From Cyclospora cayetanensis (lineage: Eukaryota > Apicomplexa > Conoidasida > Eucoccidiorida > Eimeriidae): 64,000 bases of DNA. Positions 1 through 12,361 of this stretch are shown one piece after another. The notes under the pieces are model-generated. The model was not told where the DNA came from. It did no database searches and saw only the letters and a program-made list of their open reading frames with translations. The stretch covers positions 28,263 to 92,262 of the forward strand of contig NW_020312105.1 of NCBI RefSeq assembly GCF_002999335.1, written 5' to 3'. Numbering within the stretch: the first letter of the stretch is position 1; the number at the start of each line of letters is the position of its first letter. The position numbers and the translations under genes were made by a program.

Positions 1-3000
1 AGTGGCTGCTGCTCTTGCTGCTCTGGGGGCACTTGCTGGGGCACCTGAGCAACGCCGATATGCATGCTGGCTGCCCTAGCGAGCACCTGCGCGATGACCT
101 CTGCCTTCTCATGTCCCTTCGCTCCCACCCGCTGCTGCTGCGCTGCTGCTGCCGCCGTGCGGAAGACTGCGTCTTCGGAAAACGTTAAGCGCCCCTCCCG
201 TACGGCTGCCTGCTGCTTTCGGCGCACAGAAGCCGATAAGCAAAAGTGCAGGTAGCGGGATACGAAGGGCAGCCAATCCAGGGCCAGCATATCCTTTCCG
301 CCACAGCAAAGGAAAACATCTATCACGCGGTTTCCACCTCCAGACGACTCGAGTGGCTTTGTTTCTGGGGTCCTCGGCGCAGAAGGGGAGGCACATGGCC
401 TTCCAGAGACAGCCGAATCTAAGAGCGCCTTTGAAAGCGGTGTTGTGGCTGCTGCCTGCATGTGGAGCTTCAGGGGGTTCGGCAGTTTCACATGCTGCTG
501 AGCTGCTTTCAACACCTTTTGAAGCCCTTCGCTGTGGTCTTCTTCTTGCTGCTGCTGCAATGATCCTGCATAGCCAGGGCCACTACTGCAGAGGGATATC
601 TCCTGGACAGCGAGGGCTTGCAGTTGCATCGGCAGGAGCCTGACCTTGCGGATAGCTCGGATTAGACAGGGAGCCACCAGGTAAACGATTACGCTTCCCG
701 GGGCTCCCAGCTGCGCAAAGTAAAGGCATACAAACAGCGCCGGCCCCTAGGGTGGTAGCAGACCAGTGGAAGGCAGGATAAGCCGGCTCAAGAAGAAAGT
801 AGGGGCAGAGGCTTACAACTGACGGTGACGGGCGAACTGCGTCATTGGTCGCCGGGGGAGGCAATACAGGCTCCAAGGAGAGAAGAGGCTTCACTGGTAC
901 CCAGTGCGTCTCAAAGGCCGAGACAAGCTGCAGATAGAAGAGAAGGGCCTCCCTGTCCAGTGAAGAATAGGACCGGCTGCTATAGCATAAGGCGGTCTGC
1001 CAGGACGGCTGTTGAGAGGATTGCGTCCCCCCACCTCTGAAGGCTACGACACCCTCCCGGTTACCGTTGCTGCACCTGTTGCGTAGGGCTTCACTGATGA
1101 CCTCCCGGACCGTCAGTGCCCGTGAAGCGCTGCCGAAACCCCTCAAATTGCCGCTGCCCCAGAAAGAAGTGCGTGTCTGCGCCGGTGTGGCACTTGCTGC
1201 CGAAGTTGTCGCCGCATCCTGACATGAAAGCGGCACCCTGGAACCAGGCCGAACACTGCTTACAGCGGGTCCAAAGCTCTGGCGCACAGAGCCTTCTTTC
1301 CAGCTGCTCGCGTTCCCTGGGGTGGCCGCAGTAGTAGGGGAGCCCTCTGTTGCCGCTGGTGCTGCTGCAGTGCCACTCAGGGGAAAGGTAAAGCGAAGGC
1401 TGTCCAGCAAGGCCCTCCTGCTGGCCGCACGAACTGTAGCTGATGAAGAAAGACACCCCCGCTGCCCTTGCTGCTGTTTTTCTTGCTGTTCTTGCTGCTT
1501 CTGGTTAGTCGGCTGCGCTGAAGCTCTAGAAGAGGCACCGTCCGACGCTTGACTTTTCTGTGCCACAACTACACCTACAAACGTTGCATCTGCCGCGTCT
1601 GATGGCACCGTTACTGCTGTGCTTAAGTCGATTGGTGCACCAGCGATTGGCTGCGCAGGCCGAGGCGCCGCAGTCGGTTCCAAGGGCTGTGGCGGCTTCT
1701 GTTGCTGCTTTTCTTGCGGGAAAAGAGGTGCGTCTTTTTCTGATGCGGTTGGGGCAGGCTCAGATTCCAGTTCGCGCGCGGTCTGAACCTCTTCTTCGTC
1801 CAGCCGCTGTTGTTCCAGTTGGTCACATAACAGCTTGGGCACCACGCTGGACATTGAAAGGCTTCCCACGGTAGGGGTTCCAAGGTCTCCTGCCTCCTCT
1901 GTTGGTAGGCCCTCCTGGTGTCGAAATGGATAGTCTCGAGAGTCGTTGAGCAGTAGCATCGTGTGGCTGCCGTTTACATGCTGCAAAGGCCCCTGCTGGT
2001 GCTTACACACAGCATGGACATCGTTGCATCTGCAGTCAACACAGCTAACATGGTTGCCGCAAGTGTTGCAGTTCTGGCTGTCCTCTGGAGCCGCCGGAAC
2101 GGCAGCACTTGGAGGGGCGCCTGTAGTCCATTCCGGCTTGGGGGTTATGGCGGGCGAGCTTCCATGAGCGGCAGCATCACAGAGCTGTTCGCTCCCATCG
2201 CCGTCTCTGGCACGCGTGCCTTTGCTTCCTATGAGTCTTGAGGACTGCAAGGGCCCATGCTCTTCTGCTGAGGCCTTAGGGGCGACCACAAGGCCCTTCT
2301 GGGCCTTGTGAAACTCTGAGTACTCTCGAGCTGCTCCCTGAGTTCCAGTGCCATCCCTTACCACCGACGTGAACAGGCCCAGAGGAAGCTCTGTGGACCC
2401 CTCCTGAGAGGTTTCGGGGGGCATCTGTGATGCTCGGTCTGACGGAGGGGACAAGAGCCCCTGGCCGTTGCCGCTGCCACACGTTTCGCAGCCCAGGAAA
2501 AACGTGGCTGAAACTGGAATCAATATTTCATTGTCCTCGTTGTCCACTCTCTGTGAGCGGACAGAGACGGCGTCGTTTACTTCTCCTGGTGCTGACGTTG
2601 GAGGCGGAGGCGACACACACAAAGAGTCAGCACTGAACTCTTCCGAGCTCGTGAAGAAGAGCGGCTTCCATGTCTCGACGTGTTCTTCAAGGGACAAGCC
2701 TAGATTGCTTGTTTGAAGGTCGTTTATTGGACCGCCTTGCGCTGCTGTCGGACCCCAGCACGCATTACCAGCAGTGAGGGCGCCCAGGAGCTCTGGAGGA
2801 GCATCACCTTCAGCTTGAGATGCCTGGCGGCGCTCCCAGAGCATCCTCATTATCAATGGCCCTAACACTTGCCTCTGGAAAGTCTTCTGAGCCGCCAGGC
2901 TCCCTGTGTGGAAATGCACTAAATCGAGCTTCGCGTTGGCGGGGTCGATGATTTAGGGACTCTTGCACCGCCCGCTGCACCGCCCCACCAAAAAGCCCCC

Positions 3001-3255
3001 TCTATCTCCCTGCAGAGATACACAGAGATGCATGACATACAGCTTGGGAGAGGATGAGGATGGAAGAGGTAGAAAAAGGGCCTCCTGCACATAACAGTGA
3101 ACCAGCAAGAGCCTGAGGGGTAGCGGAAGCAAATTCGTCGCAGCAGACCTGCTGTTAAACATAGAAGACATCACTCTGCAGAAGTACGTGCGGTAAAGCG
3201 AACTGTCGGGGTGCCAGCGTGCAAGGACCAATGGCTCAACAGACGCAGAGAAGGC
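1..3255 (-). CDS. Large Q-rich hypothetical protein, 3' end beyond the left edge
   Basis: Not recognised. Three exons fit together in phase: 3255-3024, 2903-645 and 565 to beyond position 1. The last exon stays open to the window edge and is not closed by a stop. The middle exon codes about 750 residues, mostly disordered and rich in Q, S, A and P, with a small Cys-rich patch (CNTCGNHVSCVDCRC) near its centre and runs of Q and E. Its N-terminal side (YVMHLW joined to SLAAQKTFQRQVLGP) and the last exon (RVIDVFLCCGGKDMLALDWL) look like folded, helical sequence. Introns are very short (79 nt for 644-566) with donors GTGTAT and GTCAGG. There is no ATG in frame at the start of the middle exon, so the gene continues upstream (see next entry). 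Reading it as coding is well supported by frame continuity; the function is unknown. Confidence 0.65.
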
Positions 3256-3269
3256 CTGCATCAGAAGCG

Positions 3270-3833
3270 GCAACAACTACATCAGCAACTAGCGCCTCCT
3301 TCCCGACACACTTTTCTCCCAGATAACTTAAAGCAATAATGCATCTAATGAGGATGTATTTTTGCACATTAGTTGCATGTCTGTCCCTCATTTGCGGAGG
3401 CACCCGCAAGCGCAGGGGCCCACCGATGTAGACTGGAGGCTGTGCTTGCTCCTCTGCGGTAATACACATTCAATTGCTGCAATTTATCGAGAAATTTGAA
3501 GAAACTGGCGAGAACCATGGATGAGACAGGGCCAGTTAGTGGGACCAGCAACACAGGGGCCCGCATTCTGATCGGAAAGCCGCATTTGTTTGCCAATCTA
3601 GGAGGAAACATAGAGGGCTGGCTTATCAGGGTATCGAAAAGGGTCTAAATACACAGGAGCACTGCTTCCAAGAGGCTGTTTTCCTGCAGGATATCTTGAT
3701 CCCTCCTGTTTCCTAGCACATATGGATAGCGTACGTCAGAATTCCTTGCGTGGAAGAGCTCACTAAACATAGAGAGAACTCTTAATGGTGCGTGAGCAGG
3801 CATGGCCTTTCCGGGGTGCTGCCGCTGTTGCAT
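3270..3833 (-). CDS. Probable 5' exons of the large Q-rich protein gene
   Basis: Three stretches read like real protein. One starts at an ATG at 3833 and contains RRDQDILQENSLLEAVLL, with the rhythm of an armadillo or RIH-type helical repeat. One from 3597 contains IRMRAPVLLVPLTGPVSS. One around 3390-3290 contains NVQKYILIRCIIALSYLGEK. The first two join in phase across a 57-nt intron (donor GTGTAT at 3654, acceptor ending at 3598). The junctions of the third piece are not resolved. They lie directly upstream of the exon at 3255 on the same strand, so I take them as its 5' part. The ATG at 3833 may be the true start or may follow further exons. The helical-repeat assignment is an impression from pattern, not a family match. 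Confidence 0.4.
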
Positions 3834-6190
3834 GCCGCCCGTATACCTTTCAATGGAAAGTCAGGCGACGGCCTAAGAATACGGTACCCAGTACGGCTTG
3901 CCCAGCTACACTTTGGCAGTGTCTCCCACAATAATCACACCAAATTTCAGGCTTTGCAGCGAGCTAAGTCACGCTTCGGTCTTTTGGTACACCATTGACA
4001 CTCACTTAAGAACCGGAAAAGAAACAACTAGTCAATTTTATCGAGTTCTTGGACATACAAGCTAGTGTAGTAGAAATAGTCAACCCAAGTAGTCAAGTAA
4101 TTGTCTGTTTGTAGAACATATTCACTGCAGAGCAGCTCTAACTCGCTACCTTTAGGCGCTGCTTTGGGTGCCTGTGCTCTAGATGCCATCTAAAATTAGC
4201 TTGATGGGTTAAACAACACGCATCCTAGCAGTCCCACTGCCCCCATTTCGGAACTCTGAGGGGCGTGGGCAAAGAGAGCTACGAAGATTCTTATGGAAAA
4301 TGCTTCATAAATTTCTGCTAGGTGTCGGCTGAGTCTGAAGCTAAGTCTATAACTGCTGAAATCCTGAATGCAGCCTCGCGCGTTTATTTGAGCTCATGAT
4401 TTAGCACTTCTTATGGCCTATCTGTATCTGTTGCGAAGAGGCTAGTTCAACACAAGAACAATGGAAGCTGTGCTCATCTGCTTCCCACTGGCGTATTTAT
4501 CACTGTGAGCAATTGCCCAAAAAACAGTTCACGGCGCGGCTCCTTGCTTTCTGAATGCCCTCCCCTCCCCCACGTAGAAACCCCTAAGGGCTGAACACCG
4601 AGAGATGAAGCACTCTTCAGAGATAACGAAGGCCTTTCTTCTTTGCACTTTTAATGAGCATTTGAAGCAGAGGACATTCTCACGCAAATCTCAGGAAGAA
4701 CAACGTGTACCCATGCTGGGACCTCTAACTTTAGGATGATACAGCTACTCCTTCCTCAAGTGAGTCATCTTTATCAGTCCCAGTTGCCTTTCTGCGACGT
4801 TGCTCGATGGTTTACCCCTGTAGGCACTGCACCTGCACAGCGAAGTCAAAAGCTGTTAAAGTGAGGGAAACCGTGCCTACAGCTTCCTGCTGCAGCTGTA
4901 ATGTTAGAATGGGAAGGGCCTAGCTGCCGACCAAGCATACGGGGCCCCTTGGGAATGGCTGGAAGGCATCATATCTGATGGAGCACGGTGTTGCTGGTAG
5001 GAAGACAAAGATCACAATGCAAAAATGGATGAAATATAGAAAAATGGACTGCTCGAGGAATACGCATGTAGAGAGAAGGGGGGAACTAGGACTATACGTA
5101 TATATAGCTTGCTGGAATATGCGTGCTCGGAAGAGCAATAATATTAATATGCACCGGAGGGCTTTGGTGCCTTTCCCTGTGGCATGACCTTTGTAAAACT
5201 CCTCGTTCGGATTTCCGTAGAGAGAGCTCGAACAGGCTTCAAATCCAACACAAAACTATATAGAAATCCGATGAATGTAATTTCAAGAGAGCTCCCTGTT
5301 CCGTGTCCATACTTGCAACGCTCCAATTACGGAATTTGTAAGGAAAAAATTGTCCTCAAGCTCAAGCAAAATTTGCAATGGTTATTGGCTGTGTCATAAA
5401 ATCGCTCCTCCACTCCCTTGCCGGAGTCCCTCGAGGTTCCCATAGGGCGGAGAAAGACAGCTAGAGTGAGCGTAGCTGAATCGGTTTTTAAGCGCTCCAA
5501 GCACTCACAGCTGGTTGCGTATAGGTTTGGCTCACAAGTACACAACAGTGCATTACCTTGTACCGTGCTGAAATTATTCTGCCATAAAAAAGATGTACAA
5601 GCAGAGAACCACTGAGTCAATTCTTTACGTAATCTCAGTCGAATATACTTAGTGATGATAGAAAGTGTTCAAAAGTAGCTTGGCCCGCTATGTCTTTCAT
5701 CCCATTCCAAACACAAATCCTTGCGCTCCTTACCTGTAAGTCGAGAGCAGCTACTTGTAGACCAGCTGAGGAATTCCCGCCCGAAAGTCACTCCCCAGGC
5801 GGGTAGAGCAACAAAAATAGGCATAGGAGGAACGAATGTTTGCATCAACTGCTTAAGCAAAGTCTATAAAAAGAAGGAAACACGCAGCAAAAAGACCGAG
5901 AAACTAAACGAACACGATCGCTGCGGCGCGAGGGCTTGCAGTCGTCGGAACCGTGAAATGTGCAGCCTCCCTAAAGACGGAAGAGATGTAAAAGATACAA
6001 AAAGATTCAAAGTACACATTTGTGCTGCAGTGCTTCCAGGCCGCATAGGGCAGTATCTGCGTGTAAAAACGGCTGGTGAATACAGCACTGTCAAATCCAA
6101 AACCCCAGGCGTGGCGAAACGGAGAATGTGAGTACCAGATATCTGAGCTTGCCATAAACCTGAGTGCAGAGAGCACATGTGAAGCCCTAA
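3834..6190. other. Gene-poor stretch, nothing identified
   Basis: AT-richer than the flanking genes and without CAG tracts. Open frames are short and have no protein-like composition or splice context that I can support. It may contain decayed retroelement flank, since the chromovirus relic begins just to the right. Confidence 0.6.
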
Positions 6191-6289
6191 TTAAGCGCTT
6201 CTGAAGCAATGCATGCAGATAGAAGTTGCTATTTCAAGCATAGAGGAGCGCAAAGGGACACCATCCATGGCCACTGGCGTCGCTAGCTA

Positions 6290-6442
6290 TGCAGAACCAA
6301 AAATGAATTCTGCAAGCAACAAACCTCGCAGTTGCTCCAACTTCGACCTCTGGGGATGGAGTTCCTCGCTCCAGTTCACTATTCCGTTGCGTCATGTCTG
6401 TCCTCGGCATCCGACAGAGAATCCAGCACCTCCGCTACTACC
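6290..6442 (-). pseudogene. Chromodomain-like remnant of chromovirus copy 1
   Basis: On the minus strand the frame gives VAEVLDSLSDAED, which resembles the start of a chromodomain (pattern V-E-x-I-L-D). A frameshift follows, then SKLEQLRGLLLAEF, resembling the helix at the domain's end. It lies 3' of the integrase, where chromoviruses carry this domain. Weak alone, but it is supported by the matching region of copy 2. Confidence 0.5.
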
Positions 6443-6829
6443 TTGACATGGGTCACCTGCATATGCAGAGAGGTCCGTAAATAATTCAGGATGACTTTGA
6501 AACTATTTAGCTAGTCAAGCCTGAAAGTTGTATGGCACGTCCCACTTTTAAGGATTATGACACAGTAAGAAGGAGCAACAAGGTCTGAGAGGATGACAAC
6601 GGTTCTAGCCGCCTGGCCACAAAGCTCTTCGTCTGGTCACCGTATGGTACATTTCGTAATATCTGCCCATCCTGTAGGACATCTTTACGTTCGCAACGCA
6701 AAGCCAACCCCCGCTGACCATAGTGAGCTGCTTGTCTCTGTTGAATCTATGTGCATACATTCACGTGCACTAGCCAGCTGTTATCTGAATCCTTCCACTT
6801 TAAGGGTGACTGATGACCTTGAATCACGA

Positions 6830-7310
6830 CTCTCAGGCCTGAGTCGGAAAAGGCTTCTTCAATGTAGACCAGGGATGCTGGGGGGCAAGAGGCAGACGAA
6901 TACACTGTTGTATTAGAAGCCCACTTGGCACAGAGAAAATACAAGCCAAAATACTGGACTTTTGTGTGAGTGCAAAGTTGCAAATACTGCAGAGGAGCAG
7001 AGGAGTGTGAGAGGTGTGTTCCGTCCATCCATTTGCCTCAGGGTGGCTCGCAGCGGTCATATTGTGGTCAATGTGCAGGCACATAACACGGGCACAACAG
7101 AATGCACTGACGAACTTCAGATTACTATTCGTAATGATACTCCTTAGGAATCAAAATCGCATCTAGACCGGGGATTCTAATCATTAAGGGACATCTTGGG
7201 CCGTGAGACTGCTACAGCAAGGGAGAAAATGGGCATTCTTGTTTAATTTTGTTGACGGGGGCGTAGACGCTATCCTGACCCTTGACCTCCGGGACTCCAA
7301 CAATGAAGTT
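6830..7310 (-). pseudogene. Integrase core remnant of chromovirus copy 1
   Basis: The minus strand carries FIVGVPEVKGQDSVYAPVNK, matching the start of a gypsy integrase core (usually DFI-x-GLP). About 200 bases further on is MTAASHPEANGWTEHTSHT, matching the conserved S-x-Y-H-P-Q-T-x-G-Q-x-E-R-x-N region with its catalytic Glu. Then comes a frame-shifted ASNTTVYSSA, matching the N-x-x-x-H-S-S-T block. Several frameshifts and stops separate the blocks. Confidence 0.75.
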
Positions 7311-7879
7311 CGTAATGATGTCAGTCCAAGTCCTCTCAGGTCAGTCAGAAACCATTCAGGGACTAGAAGGTGTTGCAGAAAGGCTAACAACAGAGAAGGC
7401 GCACCGATGCCGCGACGCCCATTTCTGGCCATGAGAAAAGCCAGGAGAACTTTTTCACTACAGTGTGAATCCCGGCATAATTCGAGGAAACATAATATGC
7501 CTTGGCAAAAGAGGGTTGCAAAAAAGTCAGAGTGCACAAGCGAATCAGTCCCTGCTTTGTCGTGAACCACAGCAGGCCATCCTCAACGTAGCAATGCCTG
7601 ATATTATGCCATTCTGCGTCTTGGCAATAGTAGCGAGTGCGTAAGTGTCAAAAAGTAAGGCGCAGGCAATCTTGAGACAAGCAGTAAAACATCACAGACA
7701 AAAGCGACTGCGCTGCACAATAGTAAACTGATAGAGCTTCGCGTGCCCGTGTCGGCGTCCAGGTTGATAAGGGCTTAAAAATACTTCAGTCTAAAAAGCC
7801 CGCAGGATGCGCCTAAGCCAGCGAACATATCAGGATTTTTTAATACTTCAGGCTTTCCCTAAGGTACCTTAAAGGCCGG

Positions 7880-8750
7880 AGTCGCTTTGAAAAATAACAT
7901 GACGGCCATGTACATTGTGCTGGGATTGTTCATGCCCCACTTCACCATACAGAGATTTTTTGGGGTCTGAATACCAGTGGTCGATTTTGGTGAAACAATG
8001 GGAATTACAAGCAATATTTGGGGATTTTGGAGAGCTAGTAGCATGTTGAGAAAGATGTGTACCTTCACGAGCATCGGTTGGTAGGCAGCAGTGACGCTCT
8101 CAATCGAGTAGCGTACGTAGTTCAGGAGTTGTGACGCGGACGATAAGCGTCCTTGTGGCGGCATCAGCCTTCTCTGTTTAGGTCATACACTGTATCTTCT
8201 TAGGTAGATCAGTCCAAGTTGCAGTGATCTAAGCAAATTTATACCTGAAAATTTGATCCCTAGATGAAATCTCAGAAGGCTTCGCAACATCGTTGCTGGT
8301 AGGAAATGCCCATCACCTGATTGCCCCACTTGTTGCCGGATCCAGCTCAATTCTTGCAGCAAAAGCACGGGATTTTAAAAGTTTATCTGATATCATGACA
8401 AGCGAACGCTTGCGTGGCTTCACATACCATCTGCTTGTTCCGCAAGAGCACAAGCGCACGCCGTTGGTTATCTTGGTGCTTTAAAACGCTTTGCCTGAAG
8501 AGTGGACGTTATCCATGTATAGAGTCATCCACCATTCCTTGATAGACTCAATAAAATTACAATAGATTTGCTGTTGCAGCTTGGCTTGGCCACTGACAGG
8601 CACAATCAGCGCACAGGTCTTCCCGACTTTGCGAGTGCGAATGTGGAGCGCCATTTATGCGTTTCAGCAGGGTGAGAAAAAGTGATTTTCAAGATAGTGT
8701 TTGTGGAATCAAATGTCGAGTCGACTATCCATCTTAGTAGCCTGTCACGT
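7880..8750 (-). pseudogene. Reverse transcriptase and connection-region remnant, copy 1
   Basis: On the minus strand, HKWRSTFALAKSGRPVR (about 8.65 kb) corresponds to the RT block that usually reads Y-E-x-x-x-M-P-F-G-L-x-N-A-P. At 8521-8497 LYMDNVHSS stands at the YxDD catalytic loop, with the second Asp changed to Asn. Further 3', SASQLLNYVRYSIESV (near 8.14 kb) matches the segment between RT and RNase H, usually L-R-S-F-L-G-L-x-N-Y-Y-R-x-F-I. The frame is broken repeatedly. Confidence 0.7.
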
Positions 8751-11080
8751 AGTTTGCTAGTATGAGGCGGAGGAGCTTTCCCTTCACAGTGGTCTTGCTT
8801 AGGGGTTAAAACTATACGCACCTGCGCCATCGTCCATCGTTTCCCTGCACCAATGCCGGGGTATATCCAAAAGCTGAGGTCGATTCCTGCGTTTTGCTTT
8901 TTTCAACAATTTATCCGCATGGAGTTTATTTTTCTCTTTATGCTGTTGGGGCTTCCGAGACAGCAAAACATAGCTTGGGGCTTGTCTTAGCTCAAAGCGG
9001 TATAATGGTTCCCCCACCAGGTGGCCAGCGTGCTCGCAGCGCGTCAAAAGCTGCACATCCGTTAGTTTATCTTTGATTTTTCGCCCATTTCTTGTATTCA
9101 TTAGCTGCAAAGCTTGATATATATCTCCAATGAAAAACTAGTTGCACAGCCAGCAAGAAGAGATGCATGCTCAAAGCCATCCATTTTACTGTGCTGCTGA
9201 GCTGTCCGCAAATAGCCTTTGCCTTATCTTGTTAAGACTTCAGCTCTACTCTGCTCTCCACACGTAAACTAAATTGTTAAGGCAACAAAAAAACCGTTTC
9301 ATTCTAAGGCTTCCTGGCGCAATAGCCTCTACAATGCGCAGCGCTTGGTGCATGCGCGTCTTCCAGCATGACATGCACACGACCGTAGTGCATGGGTCCG
9401 GACCAGAAGTCACACACCGTCCTGAAAGGACCCAACTCCAATTTTATGTGGTACTTGGCTGCATCAGCCTTACACATCCTTGTGTCCTGCCGCCCGTTAG
9501 CAGACCTGAGTGTATCCAATCACAGATCCTCTCCATATCCGGTCTGGAGTAATATTAGCAGTTCTTGACCGTTAGTTAAGCTTGCAGCAACGCGGAAATG
9601 ACCTGTAGAGGGTTCAGAAGTGCGACTATAGCCTCTCTAGCCCCATTTGGTGTGATGCAGTCTGACTAGGAGGCTTGACTGTGCTCTGATCCGCTTTCTT
9701 TGCTCGCCAAGCAGCTTGATTCCCCTAGGCCCAGTACTGTTGTTTAACTTCTCTGACTTGCTGCATCCGTGTGCAGCTCGAGATTCTGTGAGCCTGTTTT
9801 CCACAATAAAAGCAGATGCGTTTTTGGTGGTTTGTTTGTGGTTGCTTGAGAGCGAGAATTTCCTTTTGCGCTTCTCCCCGTTTACCTTGGATTGCTTGCC
9901 GGTCGACACAGCTCCTGTATCCATAGGTGCAGATCCTGACTTTGCTCTACTCTCCACTCACTTAGCTAAAGACGCAGGAACTGTACTCATTTGCTCCTGA
10001 AGCCTCAAGCAGTCTAGCATATCCAGAAGCTTCACCGGTTGGCTGTTTGTTGCTGAATCGCTGCCCCAACCTCCACCCGCCTGACTGAGTACTTCCGGTA
10101 GACCTGTCCTGAGTTACACCCTAAGCAGTGTTTCGTCTACTTTGTGGCTTTGACAACGAAGGTTTTATGTTCCTCGACATAGTAATCCAGCAGTAAACTC
10201 CCCTGGTACAGCCATCTCAATCGTCCCAAGCCCTGCTGTTGAGCTGATTTCAGCATTAATTGATGTGTCAAAGCAACTAAAGAGACTTAAATTGTATTAA
10301 TTCGAAGAGGCATAACCTCCTTCACACAAATAGCCAGCATTCAAGCGCTTCTCCTCTTATAACACATGCCGCAAACAGCACTCTTTTCTCTTTATTTTTG
10401 GGTTCAAAGCGGGATACATTTTCAGCCAACTGATGGGATCGTGGAGTTCTTGTGCATCCTTACAGCCGTCCTACTCTTCTGGGTGCCATATCCTTATCAA
10501 CTCATCCGTACACATTTCCTTTGCTAAAATGTCATATGTTCTACCGGCTGTGGAGCTATTGCGTTCACCCCAGCTTGCAGAGCAGCCACTGTCGCACCAA
10601 TAAGCGTTTCGCCACTGTCAAACTTCCATCACTAAAGGATATTCTCTTCATACTGTTGCCGAAAGAACCGAAATTACATCCTCGCCGAGTGACGGTCAAA
10701 ACCAAACTGCTGCTATGAGGAAACCTGATATCCCAAGGCATCTACAGCCAGCGGAAGCGCCGGATCGCTTCGTCGGACCATGCAATAGTACAGACTGAAG
10801 CACTTACTTTCGAGCATGCATTGGGATACACCTCATTCCAGGTTCAATGCCAACCTACTAGCATTGCTTGTGTGTTATCCAAGCAAACTCTCTTCTCCCT
10901 TTGACGGCTTTCCTCAAATCCTTCACACGAAGAGAATGCGACAGCCAGGGTGAAAGTTACGGCACTCTTGAAGCACTCCGAGCACTCAAAGTTAGTTGCA
11001 TTCAGCATTTAACGCTAGCGCTGACAGCACTGACTCTCAACATTTTGAGCCAAGTCGTCACTCCAAGCAACGGCATACAA

Positions 11081-12361
11081 AAGGAGACAAGAATAATTGA
11101 GTTCAAATATATGGCATAGCAGAACGTGTCTAAGTGTAGCCTATGTCCCGCTACATCGCCCGTCCCCTTCAGGATAGGGCAGTGAAAACAGTTGCATCCC
11201 TAGGCCTTTTGACGTTTGTGAGCCCTTTGCGCTTTAAGGTTTAGCTGCTCTGGAGTCTACAGAGGGCTCTTTACCTATCAGAGAAGGGCGGGGTGCAGAA
11301 AACCCCTCTAAGGCTCGGTGTATAGGGTGGACTGAAATATTCAGAGCGCAGGAAGGAGACAGCCGTAACCGTCAGACACAGTCATACACGAATCCACACA
11401 GCCGTGTCTGGGTCCTTCTTCAAGGTGATTGAAAGGAAGGCCGCCACTCTAAACGCACGGAGAAGCGGTAGCACCAGCGTCGTGTGCCCAGGACCCTCCG
11501 CTGACCTCAAATGCGGCTACCGCATGTACGAGACTCCTGAAGGGCGTTTTGCGGTAAGCAAATGCAGACGGCATAACCAGGACTGAATAGGTTTGTCGCT
11601 ATTTCAGTCCCTACCTACCGCCTTCTGGTTCGCGCATATGCTCTCTATTTGTGTGCCCCTTCGTCAGTCTTCCCTGTGTTTGCCTTGATTCCCTGCGTGC
11701 AGGTATGAGCCTTCGAAACTCCCTGGGATGAAAGCATGCAAAATTATTGGTAGGATCTAGGAAAGGTGTACAGCCGTTCATCGCACCCTTCCGCTGCCGA
11801 TCCTGAGGCAGCACGCCCATAAATCAACGGCGATTGGTCCATGGCTTCACTCTAGTAGTGAAGTTGCGGCTTATTCATAGCACCATAGAGACTGCCTTCC
11901 TTGCGTAGGTTGTGTCTGGCTTCGGGGGGAAGGTTCTGCGCCGAGGGGCCCCGAGCGTGGCTCATCGGCGAGGAGGGGCCGCCGTCCCTGAAATGTTTGT
12001 GGTGACTTCTGTGGGATGCATCGATGACGGAATTTTGAAGAATTTGCATCAACTCTTGCTAGGTGCCGCCTGTTTCAGCTTGGCTGCGGGTATAAGCGGC
12101 GTATTATTTTTCGCGAGACCCGTCCTTCCTCGGGGGGGGGAGTTGGGACGCCGAAGCAACTGCGCTTCCACACCCTGCAGGGGTCTCCTTGCTGCCTGTT
12201 GCAATGCTTCCTTCGTCGCCTTCTTTCCGTCGCTGCCGCCATCTTCTTCCCAGCAATAGCCAAGCTCCCCCTGGCAGCTCTCTATAGGGGAGGGGACCCT
12301 GCAAAGCGGCCTCCAAGTCGCTTTCAACAGGACGGATGCCCTTCCCCTCCCCCCGACCCTT
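11081..12361. other. Intergenic stretch with one possible orphan exon
   Basis: Around 11404-11552 (+) there is a protein-like frame, with VIERKAATLNARRSGSTSVV and then CGYRMYETPEGRFA, ending at a good donor (GCG|GTAAGC). I could not find a partner exon or an ATG, so it is not called a gene. It could be an exon of an unseen gene or a decayed gene copy. The rest up to the RTEL1 start shows nothing that I can support; a GC-rich stretch with a G run lies at 12.13 kb. Confidence 0.4.

Larger units (their letters stand above)
6200..11080 (-). mobile_element. Decayed Ty3/gypsy chromovirus-type retrotransposon, copy 1
   Basis: Read on the minus strand, fragments occur in the Ty3/gypsy order: an unassigned 5' part (about 11.1-8.9 kb), reverse transcriptase and its connection region (8.75-7.9 kb), integrase (7.3-6.8 kb) and a chromodomain-like piece (near 6.44-6.3 kb). 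Stops and frameshifts interrupt every domain, so it is inactive. The same element occurs at 41.1-46.0 kb in the same orientation. Bases 7031-7070 match 41951-41990 at 33 of 40 positions, and similarity can be followed to about 11.06 kb against 45.89 kb. No LTRs or target-site duplications were found by eye, so the ends are approximate. Chromoviruses are the Ty3/gypsy lineage reported from Eimeria genomes. Confidence 0.8.
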
